The notes beneath the pieces were generated by a model. It searched no databases, was not told where the DNA came from, and saw nothing but the letters and a program-made list of their open reading frames with translations. From Nocardioides nematodiphilus (GTDB lineage Bacteria > Actinomycetota > Actinomycetes > Propionibacteriales > Nocardioidaceae), in contig NZ_JAIWOY010000001.1 in the NCBI RefSeq assembly GCF_020216525.1, positions 248,001 through 312,000 on the forward strand: a stretch of DNA of 64,000 nucleotides, read 5' to 3'. Shown one piece after another: positions 27,362 to 36,195 of the stretch. Positions within the stretch are counted from its first letter, which is position 1, and every line of letters begins with the position of its first letter. The position numbers were made by a program, and so were the translations under genes.

Positions 27362-29272
27362 TTGTCGAACGGCGTGTCGAAGCAGGTCAAGCAGCTTGAT
27401 CGTGTGGTCATCCGGTTCGCCGGGGACTCGGGTGACGGCATGCAGCTCACCGGTGATCGGTTCACTCAGGAGTCGGCCGTGTTCGGCAACGACCTGATGA
27501 CGCTGCCGAACTTCCCCGCCGAGATCCGCGCACCCCAGGGCACCATCCCGGGGGTCTCGTCCTTCCAGGTCCACTTCGCCGACCACGACATCATGACCGC
27601 GGGTGACGCCCCCGACGTGCTGGTCGCGATGAACCCCGCCGCGTTGAAGGCCAACCTCGGCGACCTGCCCAAGGGCGCGACGATCATCGTCGACACCGCC
27701 GACTTCACCACCCGCAACCTCGCCAAGGCCGGGTACGACACCAACCCGCTCTCCCTGGTGGGTGACGCGAACGACCCGCTGGGCTCCTTCCAGGTGTTCC
27801 CCGTCGACCTGACCGGCATGACGGTGGAGGCGGTCAAGCAGTACGGCCTGTCGCGCAAGGACGCCTCGCGGGCGAAGAACATGTTCGCCCTGGGCCTGCT
27901 GTCGTGGATGTACGGCCGCCCGACGTCCTCGACCATCGCGTTCTTGGAGAAGCGGTTCGCGAAGGTCCCCGACATCCGCGACGCCAACATCACGGCGTTC
28001 AAGACCGGCTGGAACTTCGGCGAGACCACCGAGGCGTTCGCGGTCTCCTACGAGATCAGGCCGGCGCCGGCGGCGCCGGGCACCTACCGCAACATCACCG
28101 GCAACCTCGCGCTCGCGTACGGCCTGATCGCCGCCGGTGTCCGCTCGGGCCTGCCCCTGTTCCTGGGGTCCTACCCCATCACCCCGGCCTCCGACATCCT
28201 GCACGAGCTCTCGAAGCACAAGGCGTTCGGCGTCACCACCTTCCAGGCCGAGGACGAGATCGCGGGCATCGGCTCGGCGATCGGCGCCTCGTACGCCGGG
28301 TCCCTCGGCGTGACGACGACGTCGGGGCCTGGCATCGCGCTCAAGAGCGAGGCCATCGGCCTGGCGGTGATGACCGAGCTGCCGCTGCTGGTGGTCAACG
28401 TCCAGCGCGGAGGCCCTTCGACCGGCCTGCCGACCAAGACCGAGCAGTCCGACCTGCTCCAAGCGATGTTCGGGCGCAACGGCGAGGCTCCGATCCCGAT
28501 CGTGGCGCCCTCGACACCCGGCGACTGCTTCTCCGCCGCCGTCGAGGCGGCCCGGATCGCGGTCACCTACCGCACCCCGGTGATGCTGCTCTCCGACGGC
28601 TACCTCGCCAACGGCTCCGAGCCCTGGCAGATCCCGTCCGTGGACTCGCTGCCGCAGATCGACCCCCGGTTCGCCGTCGCCGTCGAGGGTGAGGAGTTCA
28701 TGCCGTACGCCCGCGACGAGGCGACCCTGGCACGACCGTGGGCGATCCCCGGCACGGCGGGGCTGGAGCACCGCATCGGTGGCCTGGAGAAGGGCGACGG
28801 GCACGGCAACATCTCCTACGACCCGGCCAACCACGAGCTGATGGTGCGCACCCGGGCCGCGAAGATCGCCGCGATCGCCGACTCGCTGCCGCCGCTCGAG
28901 GTCGACGATCCGTCCGGCGAGGCGAAGGTCCTGGTGATCGGCTGGGGCTCCACGTACGGGCCGATCGGGTCGGCCATCCGGCACGTCCGCAAGGCCGGGC
29001 ACCACGTCGCGCAGGCCCACCTGCGCCACCTCAACCCGTTCCCGAAGGATCTGGGCGAGATCCTGAAGCGGTACGACAAGGTGCTCGTGCCGGAGATGAA
29101 CCTCGGTCAGCTGCGAATGCTGCTGCGCGCCGAGTATCTGGTCGACGCGCACGGGTTCAACGTCGTCCGTGGCCTTCCGATCAAGTCCAACGAGCTGGCC
29201 GAGGCGATCGCCCGCCTCGTCGGCGAGGCCGAGGGCGTCACCGTCACCCTGCAGAACGACGAGGAGCTGTGA
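27362..29272 (+). CDS. korA: 2-oxoglutarate:acceptor oxidoreductase, alpha subunit
   Basis: This fused gamma/alpha subunit oxidises 2-oxoacids (typically 2-oxoglutarate) to the acyl-CoA with reduction of ferredoxin. The N-terminal gamma domain (residues about 15-200) has RFAGDSGDGMQLTGDRF; the alpha domain includes the SYPITPASDILHEL thiamine-pyrimidine block and the TEQSDLLQAMFGRNGEAPIP stretch. I chose the TTG at 27362 over a GTG at 27374 and over the longer frame from 27233, which has a non-homologous leader; the start remains uncertain. It is coupled to korB by a one-base overlap. In Actinobacteria KorAB supports an alternative, CoA-dependent route in the TCA cycle. Confidence 0.9.
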   Translation: MSNGVSKQVKQLDRVVIRFAGDSGDGMQLTGDRFTQESAVFGNDLMTLPNFPAEIRAPQGTIPGVSSFQVHFADHDIMTAGDAPDVLVAMNPAALKANLGDLPKGATIIVDTADFTTRNLAKAGYDTNPLSLVGDANDPLGSFQVFPVDLTGMTVEAVKQYGLSRKDASRAKNMFALGLLSWMYGRPTSSTIAFLEKRFAKVPDIRDANITAFKTGWNFGETTEAFAVSYEIRPAPAAPGTYRNITGNLALAYGLIAAGVRSGLPLFLGSYPITPASDILHELSKHKAFGVTTFQAEDEIAGIGSAIGASYAGSLGVTTTSGPGIALKSEAIGLAVMTELPLLVVNVQRGGPSTGLPTKTEQSDLLQAMFGRNGEAPIPIVAPSTPGDCFSAAVEAARIAVTYRTPVMLLSDGYLANGSEPWQIPSVDSLPQIDPRFAVAVEGEEFMPYARDEATLARPWAIPGTAGLEHRIGGLEKGDGHGNISYDPANHELMVRTRAAKIAAIADSLPPLEVDDPSGEAKVLVIGWGSTYGPIGSAIRHVRKAGHHVAQAHLRHLNPFPKDLGEILKRYDKVLVPEMNLGQLRMLLRAEYLVDAHGFNVVRGLPIKSNELAEAIARLVGEAEGVTVTLQNDEEL

Positions 29273-30372
29273 TGAGCGTTGATCTGAACCTGCCGACATA
29301 CCGCTCCGGCACCGACCTGGTCCCGTCCCTGGACGAGGGCGAGACGCAGACCGGGAAGGACTTCACCTCCGACCAGGAGGTCCGCTGGTGCCCGGGCTGC
29401 GGTGACTACGCCGTGCTCAAGGCCGTGCAGGGCTTCCTGCCCGACCTCGGCCTGCGCCGGGAGAACATCGTCTTCATCTCCGGCATCGGCTGCTCCTCGC
29501 GCTTCCCGTACTACCTCGACACGTTCGGGGTGCACTCGATCCACGGCCGCGCGCCGTCGATCGCGACCGGTCTGGCGACCGCCCGTGAGGACCTCTCCGT
29601 GTGGGTCGTCACCGGCGACGGCGACGCACTCTCGATCGGCGGCAACCACCTGATCCACGCGCTGCGCCGCAACGTCAACATGACGATCCTGCTGTTCAAC
29701 AACCGGATCTACGGCCTCACCAAGGGCCAGTACTCCCCCACCTCGGAGACCGGCAAGGTCACCAAGTCGACGCCGGCCGGCTCGATCGACCACCCGTTCA
29801 ACCCCGTGTCGCTGGCGCTGGGTGCCGAGGCGTCGTTCGTCGCCCGCACGATCGACTCCGACCGCAAGCACCTCACCTCGGTGCTCGCCGCAGCGGCCGC
29901 CCACCGCGGCACCTCGCTGGTCGAGATCTACCAGAACTGCCCGATCTTCAACGACGGCGCCTTCGACGGCCTCAAGACGAGCGGCCAGCAAGGCTCTGAC
30001 GATGGTGGCGCGATCATCCCGCTGGTCCACGGCGAGCCGATCGTCTTCGGCACCGACGGGGCGAAGGGGCTGATCCGCGACGCCGTCACCGGCGGGGTGA
30101 AGGTCGCCCCGGTCGCCGACGTGGGTCTGGACGCGGTGATCGTGCACGACGCCCACAACCCGGACCCGACGACCGCCTTCGCGATCTCGCGGCTCACCGA
30201 TGCCGGGGTGCTGCACCAGTCCCCCATCGGCATCTTCCGCCAGGTCGCGCGACCCACCTACGACGACCAGGCCCGCGACCAGATCGCGAAGGCGCAGGGC
30301 GGCGTCTCGGGTTCGCCCGAGGACCGCCTCGCCGCCCTGCTCAACGCCGGCGACACCTGGAGCGTCGCCTAG
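29272..30372 (+). CDS. korB: 2-oxoglutarate:acceptor oxidoreductase, beta subunit
   Basis: The 366-residue subunit binds thiamine diphosphate and one [4Fe-4S] cluster. Cluster ligands are the two cysteines of WCPGCGDYAVL, that of GIGCSSRFPYYLDTFGVHSI and the one in QNCPIFNDGAF. The ThDP/Mg2+ motif is GDGDALSIGGNH with NNRIYGLTKGQ following. The ATG shares one base with the korA stop (TGATG), with a GAGGAG site inside korA. No separate ferredoxin gene is adjacent. A perfect hairpin follows the stop codon. Confidence 0.95.
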   Translation: MSVDLNLPTYRSGTDLVPSLDEGETQTGKDFTSDQEVRWCPGCGDYAVLKAVQGFLPDLGLRRENIVFISGIGCSSRFPYYLDTFGVHSIHGRAPSIATGLATAREDLSVWVVTGDGDALSIGGNHLIHALRRNVNMTILLFNNRIYGLTKGQYSPTSETGKVTKSTPAGSIDHPFNPVSLALGAEASFVARTIDSDRKHLTSVLAAAAAHRGTSLVEIYQNCPIFNDGAFDGLKTSGQQGSDDGGAIIPLVHGEPIVFGTDGAKGLIRDAVTGGVKVAPVADVGLDAVIVHDAHNPDPTTAFAISRLTDAGVLHQSPIGIFRQVARPTYDDQARDQIAKAQGGVSGSPEDRLAALLNAGDTWSVA

Positions 30373-30390
30373 CGCCGAGTTCGTACGGAG

Positions 30391-30426
30391 GACCGCCGAG
30401 TTTGCACGTGGTGCAGCTCGGCGGTC
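30391..30426. terminator. Bidirectional hairpin between korB and the secreted-paralogue operon
   Basis: GACCGCCGAG (30391-30400) pairs with CTCGGCGGTC (30417-30426); inside, TGCAC pairs with GTGCA. It separates two convergent units and lies 18 bases after korB and five before the stop of the last secreted gene. There is no long T-tract on either strand. Confidence 0.7.
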
Positions 30427-30431
30427 TGTCG

Positions 30432-31169
30432 TCAGCGGGCGATCGAGACCGTGATCGGCTCGACGCTGCGGTCGGTGAGGTCGACAACGCGCGCCGAGAC
30501 CCGCCGGGACGACACCAGGTGACGCACTGCGCTCACCGTCAATCGGAACCGACCGGAGGCGACGCGTTCGACCACGCGGCGCGCGACCGAGCCGTCACGG
30601 CGGACGACGGTGAACGTGCCACGGTAGCGATCGCCCTCCCGCGCGCTCGGCAGGTCGACACGCACGACCGAACGGTCATCGTTGACGTTGAGGTTCGCCT
30701 CGGCACTCGAGACGATGTAGCCGTCGGGTTGCGGGATGAGTGCGAGGGAGCAGTCGTCTCCCGAGTCTGCGCTGAAGTCTGCCTCGGGACCGAGGTAGTC
30801 GCCCTTCGGGCCGTGCGCGCTCGCGGTGATCCGGCCCCCGTGTGCGACGTACCTCTTCATCTGGAGCACGTCGACCGAGTCGTACTGCCCGTCCGCGCCG
30901 ATGAGCTCGATGATGCTCGCCGCGGTCGGGCCCATGTCGACCGACCCGAGCCAGACCCGGGGTCCGACACCGCTCAGCTGCGCAACAGCTCGAACGCCTC
31001 CGGAGTCGGCTTGCCGGACCGCGAACCGGATGTTTCCCGGCCCGAGACACGAAGCGGAACCGACTACGTGATTCCCGAACGCCGGCGCCGCAGCGGTGGC
31101 CGGCGCGCGCAGACCGAAGGCGAGGGCACCAGTTGCAGCAGCCGCGAGGAGTCGCGTCGTGCGCACCAT
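30432..31169 (-). CDS. Secreted protein, paralogue 3 of a tandem family
   Basis: The 245-residue protein has a signal peptide (MVRTTRLLAAAATGALAFGL, cut near ATAAAP) and a mature part of about 215 residues. Two cysteines, C41 and C140, lie at the same positions as in the two upstream paralogues and could form a disulfide. Other shared points are W73 in a VWLG block, a RYRGTFTV block and the C-terminus DLTDRSVEPITVSIAR. The start ATG shares one base with the upstream stop. I do not recognise a family. It is the most divergent of the three: the middle (residues 75-135) differs in sequence and has an extra acidic stretch. The open frame extends far upstream, but that part is shadow. Confidence 0.7.
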   Translation of the reverse strand: MVRTTRLLAAAATGALAFGLRAPATAAAPAFGNHVVGSASCLGPGNIRFAVRQADSGGVRAVAQLSGVGPRVWLGSVDMGPTAASIIELIGADGQYDSVDVLQMKRYVAHGGRITASAHGPKGDYLGPEADFSADSGDDCSLALIPQPDGYIVSSAEANLNVNDDRSVVRVDLPSAREGDRYRGTFTVVRRDGSVARRVVERVASGRFRLTVSAVRHLVSSRRVSARVVDLTDRSVEPITVSIAR

Positions 31170-31921
31170 CAGCGTGCGATCGAGTACCGCTCGACCGGCG
31201 TCCGCACGGTCAGGTCGGTCATCGCGACCGACGCCTCGGTGAAGCCGGAAAGACCCTTGATGTCGCTGACCACGTAGCGCAGCATGTCGAGCGAGCCGGC
31301 GGTGCGGACCACGGTGCGGTGCTGGACGCCCGCCGCGGTTCGGACGGTGAACGCGAGCCGGTAGCGGTGGTGGCTCACCGCGGAGAGGATCGCCTGCATC
31401 GCGGCCCTGTGCCCCGTACGCACGACGAGCCCGTCGCCCATCGCGCCGGTGACCGCGTACTGACCGGCGTGGCTGATCACACCGACCGAGCACAGGGTGA
31501 GCGACGCGCTGGTGAACGACCCCGTGGCGTCGAGCGAGCGCGAGTCGCGCAGCTTGGCCGAGGCCGCGAACCGGCCGTGCTTGGCCACGAAATGCTTCCG
31601 CGGGCCGCCGAGCAGGGCGGACAGCTCGCTGTCGGAGAGGTCGCCGTCGGCGGTCGCGGCCGCCAGCGCGGCGTACGGGTTGAGCTGGAGACCGCCGCTC
31701 CACCGGACGCTGGTCACGCCCGTGACGGTGACGTGGCCCCGCTGGGTGCCGGTCCGGTCGACGCTGCTGACCAGGCGCGCCTGGCCCTCGTCGCACGTGG
31801 CGGTGCCGACCAGGCGACCGCTCGCCGCGGCGTTGGCGGCGTGCGCCGGGGTAGCCATCAGGCCGAGGGAGAGGGCACCTGCGGCCGCGGCCGCGAGGAG
31901 AGAGGTCGTACGCATGGTCAT
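31169..31921 (-). CDS. Secreted protein, paralogue 2 of a tandem family
   Basis: The 250-residue protein has a signal peptide ending ATPAHA|AN and a mature secreted domain. C43 and C144 correspond to C40/C132 of the first paralogue; W74 (SVRWSGG), HHRYRLAFTVRT and the C-terminal DLTVRTPVERYSIAR align across the family. A central insertion (NPYAALAAATADGDLSDSEL) is unique to this copy. Its ATG overlaps the stop of the upstream gene by four bases and its stop overlaps the next ATG by one, so all three are translated from one message. Function is unknown; repeated small, cysteine-paired, exported proteins suggest a cell-surface or extracellular role. Confidence 0.75.
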   Translation of the reverse strand: MTMRTTSLLAAAAAGALSLGLMATPAHAANAAASGRLVGTATCDEGQARLVSSVDRTGTQRGHVTVTGVTSVRWSGGLQLNPYAALAAATADGDLSDSELSALLGGPRKHFVAKHGRFAASAKLRDSRSLDATGSFTSASLTLCSVGVISHAGQYAVTGAMGDGLVVRTGHRAAMQAILSAVSHHRYRLAFTVRTAAGVQHRTVVRTAGSLDMLRYVVSDIKGLSGFTEASVAMTDLTVRTPVERYSIAR

Positions 31922-32640
31922 CGGCCGATCGAGTAGGTGAGGGGCTGGGTCTTGCGGTCGGTCAGATCAGTGACCGTGAGGGAGACCTTCGAGAAGCGGG
32001 CGAGGCGCTTCACGTGGCGCTCGACGATGTCGAGGACGCCCTTGCGCTTCGCGGTCTTCTCGCGGGCAAGGTGCTGGGTTCGGCCTGCGCCGGCGACGGT
32101 GAAGGTCGCGCGGTAGCGGTGGTGGCGCTCGGCCGTGATGCTCGCGTCGACCGCAGCGCGCGTACCGGCTGCGACCGCAAGGCCGCCGGTCATCGTGGCG
32201 TCACCGACGAGGTACTGCGTCCCAGCTTGGACGACCAGCGCGCTGCAGGTGGAGCGCAGGTTCGAGGACATGAACAGAGCGACCGCGTTCGCCGACGACG
32301 CATCGGCGCGGGTCGCGGCTGCGGTGAAGGCGCCGTGGTGAGCCGTGAACTGCTTGGTCGACTCCGCCGCGTCGCCGACCGACATGTCCAGGGTGTCGTC
32401 GACGCCGGCAACGACCTCGCCCAGCCATCGCTTCGTCGTGACGCCGGAGACCCTGGCGACCGCCTTGGCCGTACGGTCCGCGTCGATGCTGGTCGCGAGC
32501 CGGATCGTGCCCTCGTCCGCGCAGCTCACCGTGCCGACCACCGTCGGGGTGGGCGCAGCGGCCTGGGCGGCCGGTGAGATGAGACCGACGGAGATGACAC
32601 TCGCCGCGGCGGCAGCCGCGAGCACGGCAGTACGCCGCAT
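31918..32640 (-). CDS. Secreted protein, paralogue 1 of a tandem family
   Basis: The 240-residue first gene of the operon has a signal peptide (MRRTAVLAAAAAASVISVGL, cut near AAQA|AA) and a mature domain with C40 and C132, W72 (TKRWLGE), HHRYRATFTVAG and the C-terminus DLTDRKTQPLTYSIGR. The C-terminal third is Lys/Arg-rich (KTAKRKGVLDIVERHVKRLARF). A strong GGGAGG site lies seven bases upstream of the ATG. The open frame continues far beyond the ATG but only as shadow of rarD. Pairwise similarity among the three is low apart from the points named, so the duplication is old. I find no known domain. Confidence 0.75.
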   Translation of the reverse strand: MRRTAVLAAAAAASVISVGLISPAAQAAAPTPTVVGTVSCADEGTIRLATSIDADRTAKAVARVSGVTTKRWLGEVVAGVDDTLDMSVGDAAESTKQFTAHHGAFTAAATRADASSANAVALFMSSNLRSTCSALVVQAGTQYLVGDATMTGGLAVAAGTRAAVDASITAERHHRYRATFTVAGAGRTQHLAREKTAKRKGVLDIVERHVKRLARFSKVSLTVTDLTDRKTQPLTYSIGR

Positions 32641-32699
32641 GATTCCCTCCCGAGAATGCGCAAGGATGGCCGCCCTCCGCGACCCGAAGCGAATCAGAC

Positions 32700-32742
32700 C
32701 ACGAAGTTGCTTTACTCGTGTTGGTTTTGCAAGAAAACGGTC
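32700..32742 (-). promoter_or_regulatory. AT-rich candidate promoter region of the secreted-paralogue operon
   Basis: Between rarD and the operon lies an unusually AT-rich patch for this genome. Minus-strand TTTTCT, a 17-base spacer and TAAAGC are a weak -35/-10 pair; TTGCAA is an alternative -35. Distance to the ATG is about 65 bases. No dyad large enough to call an operator was seen. Confidence 0.3.
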
Positions 32743-32750
32743 CGAAGGGA

Positions 32751-33632
32751 TCAGGCGGAGCTGACCCGGCGGGCCCTGATCGAGTCGGCGGTGAACGCGG
32801 CGAGCGCAAGCCAGACGATGCCGAACCCGATCCAGCGCCCCGTCGACATCGCCTCGTGGAAGTGGAAGACGCCGAGGGCGAACTGCAGGATCGGCGCGAG
32901 GTACTGCAGCAGCCCCAACGTCACCATCGGGACGCGCACCGCGGCGGCACCGAAGAGGATCAGCGGTACGGCGGTGACGACGCCCGACGACATCATCAGC
33001 GCGGCGTGCCCCGGCCCCTCGGTGCCGAAGTGCGACTGCCCGCGCAAGGCCAGCCCGAGCACGAAGACCAGCGCGAGCGGCGCCATGATCGCGGTCTCCA
33101 GTGCCAGCGACTCGAACGCGCCCGCACCGGCGAGCCGCTTGGCCAGCCCGTACGTGCCGAACGAGAACGCGAGCAGCACCGCGATCCACGGCACGCGGCC
33201 GTAGTCGATCGTCAGCACGGCCACCGCGACGCCGGCGACGCCGACCGCGGCCCACTGCAGTGGGCGCATCCGCTCGCGCAGCACCAGGACGCCGAGCAGC
33301 ATCGTGACCAGCGGATTGATGAAGTAGCCGAGCGACGCCTCGACGACGCGGCCGTGGGTGACGCCCCAGATGTAGCCGGCCCAGTTGCAGGTGATCGTGA
33401 CCGCGGCGAGGGTGAGCAGGCCGAGCTGGCGCGGGCTACGGGTCAGCGCGACGAACTGGGTGGCGCGCCGCAGGACGATCACCAGGACCGTCATCACGAC
33501 GAGCGACCAGATCAGCCGATGGGCCAGGATCTCGAACGCTCCTGCGGGCTCGAGCAGGGGCCAGTAGAGCGGGAAGGCACCCCAGATCAGGTACGCGCCG
33601 ATGCCGAACAGGACTCCACGCGACCGCTCCAC
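32751..33632 (-). CDS. rarD: RarD-type EamA permease
   Basis: The 293-residue protein has ten hydrophobic segments in two EamA repeats and starts MERSRGVLFGIGAYLIWGAF, the standard RarD N-terminus. Further signature stretches are WAGYIWGVTHGRVVEASLGYFINPL and LLQYLAPILQFALGVFHFHE. RarD-family proteins are drug/metabolite exporters of unknown natural substrate; some are linked to chloramphenicol sensitivity. It is a single-gene unit. No operon with the downstream secreted proteins is evident because 110 bases separate them, including the AT-rich patch. Confidence 0.92.
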   Translation of the reverse strand: MERSRGVLFGIGAYLIWGAFPLYWPLLEPAGAFEILAHRLIWSLVVMTVLVIVLRRATQFVALTRSPRQLGLLTLAAVTITCNWAGYIWGVTHGRVVEASLGYFINPLVTMLLGVLVLRERMRPLQWAAVGVAGVAVAVLTIDYGRVPWIAVLLAFSFGTYGLAKRLAGAGAFESLALETAIMAPLALVFVLGLALRGQSHFGTEGPGHAALMMSSGVVTAVPLILFGAAAVRVPMVTLGLLQYLAPILQFALGVFHFHEAMSTGRWIGFGIVWLALAAFTADSIRARRVSSA

Positions 33633-33641
33633 CCCCGAAGG

Positions 33642-34694
33642 TTAAACGGCCTGCAGCTCGATGCCGATTCCGGCGAGCTCGGTCCGGTCCAGACCGCGGT
33701 GGGGGCGCACCCGGCGCCACAGAGCCCCGGAGGTCGGGCCTGTCAAGACGGGTCTCGGCTCCGAAGAGCTCCTCGCCGCAGCGCGAGTGCTCGGCGAAGT
33801 TGAGGTACTGGCGATCCGAGGACCACGGCGCCATCGCGAGCTGGACCGCGCGCACCTCGGAGAGGGTCGAGACCGCCTCAACGACCGCGAACGACGGGCC
33901 CCGGATGACCTCCGGCAGGTCGGGCAGTGGCGGGAAGCGCAGCAGCCGGCCCACGCACATGACCTCATCGGGCAGGTCGCGGGAGACCTGCGCCCAGGTG
34001 TGCAGCACGGTTCCGGCCCGCTCGATCGGGAAGAACAGGACGCCGGCATACACGGTGCTGATCGGGTAGAGCTCCAGCTCGATCGCGGTGACCACTGCGA
34101 AGCTGCCACCCCCACCGCGCAGCGCCCAGAACAGCTCCGGGTCGTGGTCGGCGTCGATGAGCCGGTGCTCGCCGTCTGCGGTGACGACCTTGAGCGAGAG
34201 CACGCTGTTGGCCGCGAGCCCGTGGGACCGCGCCAGCCAGCTGATGCCGCCGCCGAGGGTGTAGCCGGCGACGCCGACGTCGTGCGATGAGCCGGCGAGC
34301 GCCGTCCAGCCGTGGGCGGCGGCGCGCGGAGTCACGTCGCCCCACTGCGCCCCGGCCTCGACCCGCGCACGGCCGTGCTCGGCGTCGATCGTGACGCCGC
34401 GCATCCGCGCCAGCGACAGCAGGATGGTGCGGGCGAGCGGTCCGAGCGGCATCGCGTTGTGGCCGGTCGCCTGCGGCGCGACGCGCAGTCCGAGCCGACC
34501 GGCGGCGCGGACGATCGTCTGGATGTCCCGCGCGGACTCGGGCAGCGCGACCGCGGTCGGAGCCTGGTCGACGGTGAGGTTCCAGGCCGCGCGGGCCTGG
34601 TCCCAGTCGGTGTCGGTCGGACGGACGAGGCGCCGTCGAGATCGAGGGCGAGTGCCTCCAGCCCCTGCTCCAGGGACTCCATGGTCTGCGTCAT
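33642..34694 (-). pseudogene. Frameshifted FAD-binding (BBE-type) oxidoreductase
   Basis: The gene starts at an ATG at 34694 (MTQTMESLEQGLEALALDLD). It then needs a shift near 34630 to continue as LVRPTDTDWDQARAAWNL and the FAD-linked oxidase domain: VALPESARDIQTIVRAAGRL, ATGHNAMPLG, LGGGISWLARSHGLAANSVL and FWALRGGGGSFAVVTAIELE. One missing base in GGCGCC at about 34627-34635 explains the break. The frame then runs to QYLNFAEHSRCGEELFG and changes again near 33750 before a stop at 33642, where the usual DPDGLFRANHP-like end is absent. Intact relatives oxidise sugars or alkaloids with covalent FAD. Two breaks and a lost C-terminus argue for a dead gene rather than a sequencing slip. It is divergent from a LuxR remnant only 21 bases away. 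Confidence 0.75.
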
Positions 34695-34715
34695 CCCGGC
34701 CCCAACACCTCGATC

Positions 34716-35156
34716 GTGTGCGCGACCGTCGCCCTGGCGCTGCCGCGCGGATCGGGCTGCTCCGCAGGAGCGGCGTCGGCCCGCCTGCGGACCGCCGCCG
34801 GCCGCTGGCTGGTGCTGCACACCTCCTGCCTCACATCACCCGAGGGCGAGCCGTCGATGATCGCGCTGACCGTGGGGCCGGCGAAGTCGTCGCGGATCGC
34901 GCCGATCGTGGTCGAGGCGTACGGCCTCACCGCCCGTGAGCGTCAGATCACCGAGGGCGTCGCCCGCGGGCTGTCCAACGGCGAGCTGGCCGAGCAGCTG
35001 TTCCTGTCGCCCTACACGGTGCGCGACCACCTCAAGGCGATCTTCTGCAAGGTGGGGGTCGCCTCCCGAGGCGAGCTCGTCGCGAACGTCTTCTCCGAGC
35101 ACTACGGCCCGGCGCTGCACGACGCCGACCGTCCGGCGGTACACGCCTTCTTCTGA
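34716..35156 (+). pseudogene. LuxR-type regulator, C-terminal remnant
   Basis: The 146-residue ORF ends with a complete LuxR helix-turn-helix (LTARERQITEGVARGLSNGELAEQLFLSPYTVRDHLKAIFCKVGV), preceded by about 70 residues of a linker (RTAAGRWLVLHTSCL) typical of larger GAF/LuxR regulators of 350-400 residues. The sensory N-terminus is missing: upstream the frame runs directly into the start of the broken FAD oxidase, with no ATG or ribosome site at the GTG used here. It therefore looks like a truncated gene joined to its neighbour by deletion. A short, still-functional regulator cannot be excluded. Confidence 0.65.
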
Positions 35157-35196
35157 GTCGCCCGACGGGCGAGCTCGGCGGGTTCCTCCGGGGGTG

Positions 35197-36195
35197 TCAG
35201 GTGGAGCGGACCGCCACCACGTCGGCGAACCTCTCCAGCGCCTCGCGGACCGGACCCTGGGGCAGCGCCGCGAGAAGGGCCTTGGCCTTCTCGGACTCGG
35301 CGACGACGTAGGCGCGGGCCTCGTCCATCGCGGGGTGCCTGCGGATCAGGTCGAGGCACTCGGCGAGGGCGGCGTCGTCCGACAGGTCGGAGTCGAGCAG
35401 CTCGAGCAGGCGGGCGTCGGCCGGGTCGGCGGAGCGGCGGGCGAAGAGGACCGGGAGGGTGGGGATGCCCTCGCGCAGGTCGGTGCCGGGCGTCTTGCCC
35501 GACTCGTCGGACTCGGAGGCGATGTCGAGGATGTCGTCGGAGATCTGGAAGGCGACCCCGACGATCTCGCCGTACTCGGTCAGTGCCGCCTCGATCTCCG
35601 GCGAGGCGCCGCCGAAGCGCGCGCCGTACTGGGCCGAGAGGGCGATCAAGGCGCCGGTCTTGCCGGCGATCACGTCGAGGTGGTGCGCGACGGGGTCGTC
35701 CCCGGCGCTCGGCGCGACGCCCTCGAGGATCTGACCCTCGACGAGGCGGGCGAAGGCGCGCGCCTGGATCCCGACCGCGTCGGCGCCCAGCTCGGCGGTG
35801 AGCTCCGAGGAGCGGGCGAAGAGCAGGTCGCCGGTGAGGATGGCGATGTTGTTGTCGAAGCGGGCGTTGGCGGAGTCGGCGGCGCGTCGTACGAGCGCCT
35901 CGTCCATCACGTCGTCGTGGTAGAGCGAGGCGAGGTGGGTGAGCTCCACGACGCAGGCCGCGCTGATCACGTCGTCGGACTCGGCGCGGTCGCCACACTC
36001 CGCGGCGAGCAGCACCAGCAGCGGCCGGAACCGCTTGCCGCCGGCCGCGAGCAGGTGCGTGGCCGCCTCGGTGATGAACGGCGACCGGCTCCGCACGTGG
36101 CCCGCGAGCTCCTTCTCGACGAGCGCCAGCCGGGCGCGCAGGCGTCCGGCCAGGGCCTCATCCGAGACGGGCAGGGCAAGGTCAGCAGTGCTCAC
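35197..36195 (-). CDS. Polyprenyl diphosphate synthase (menaquinone side chain)
   Basis: The 332-residue trans-prenyltransferase has both aspartate-rich motifs, DDVMDEALVRR (FARM) and DDILDIASESDESGKTPG (SARM), and the GKRFRPLLVLLA substrate loop. It probably makes the C40-C50 side chain used by MenA. Small residues are found before the FARM, as in long-chain enzymes, but product length cannot be read from sequence. The GTG at 36195 overlaps the nuoN stop by four bases, so it is the last gene of the nuo operon, linking complex I with the synthesis of its quinone. This arrangement is common in Actinobacteria. Confidence 0.88.
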   Translation of the reverse strand: MSTADLALPVSDEALAGRLRARLALVEKELAGHVRSRSPFITEAATHLLAAGGKRFRPLLVLLAAECGDRAESDDVISAACVVELTHLASLYHDDVMDEALVRRAADSANARFDNNIAILTGDLLFARSSELTAELGADAVGIQARAFARLVEGQILEGVAPSAGDDPVAHHLDVIAGKTGALIALSAQYGARFGGASPEIEAALTEYGEIVGVAFQISDDILDIASESDESGKTPGTDLREGIPTLPVLFARRSADPADARLLELLDSDLSDDAALAECLDLIRRHPAMDEARAYVVAESEKAKALLAALPQGPVREALERFADVVAVRST

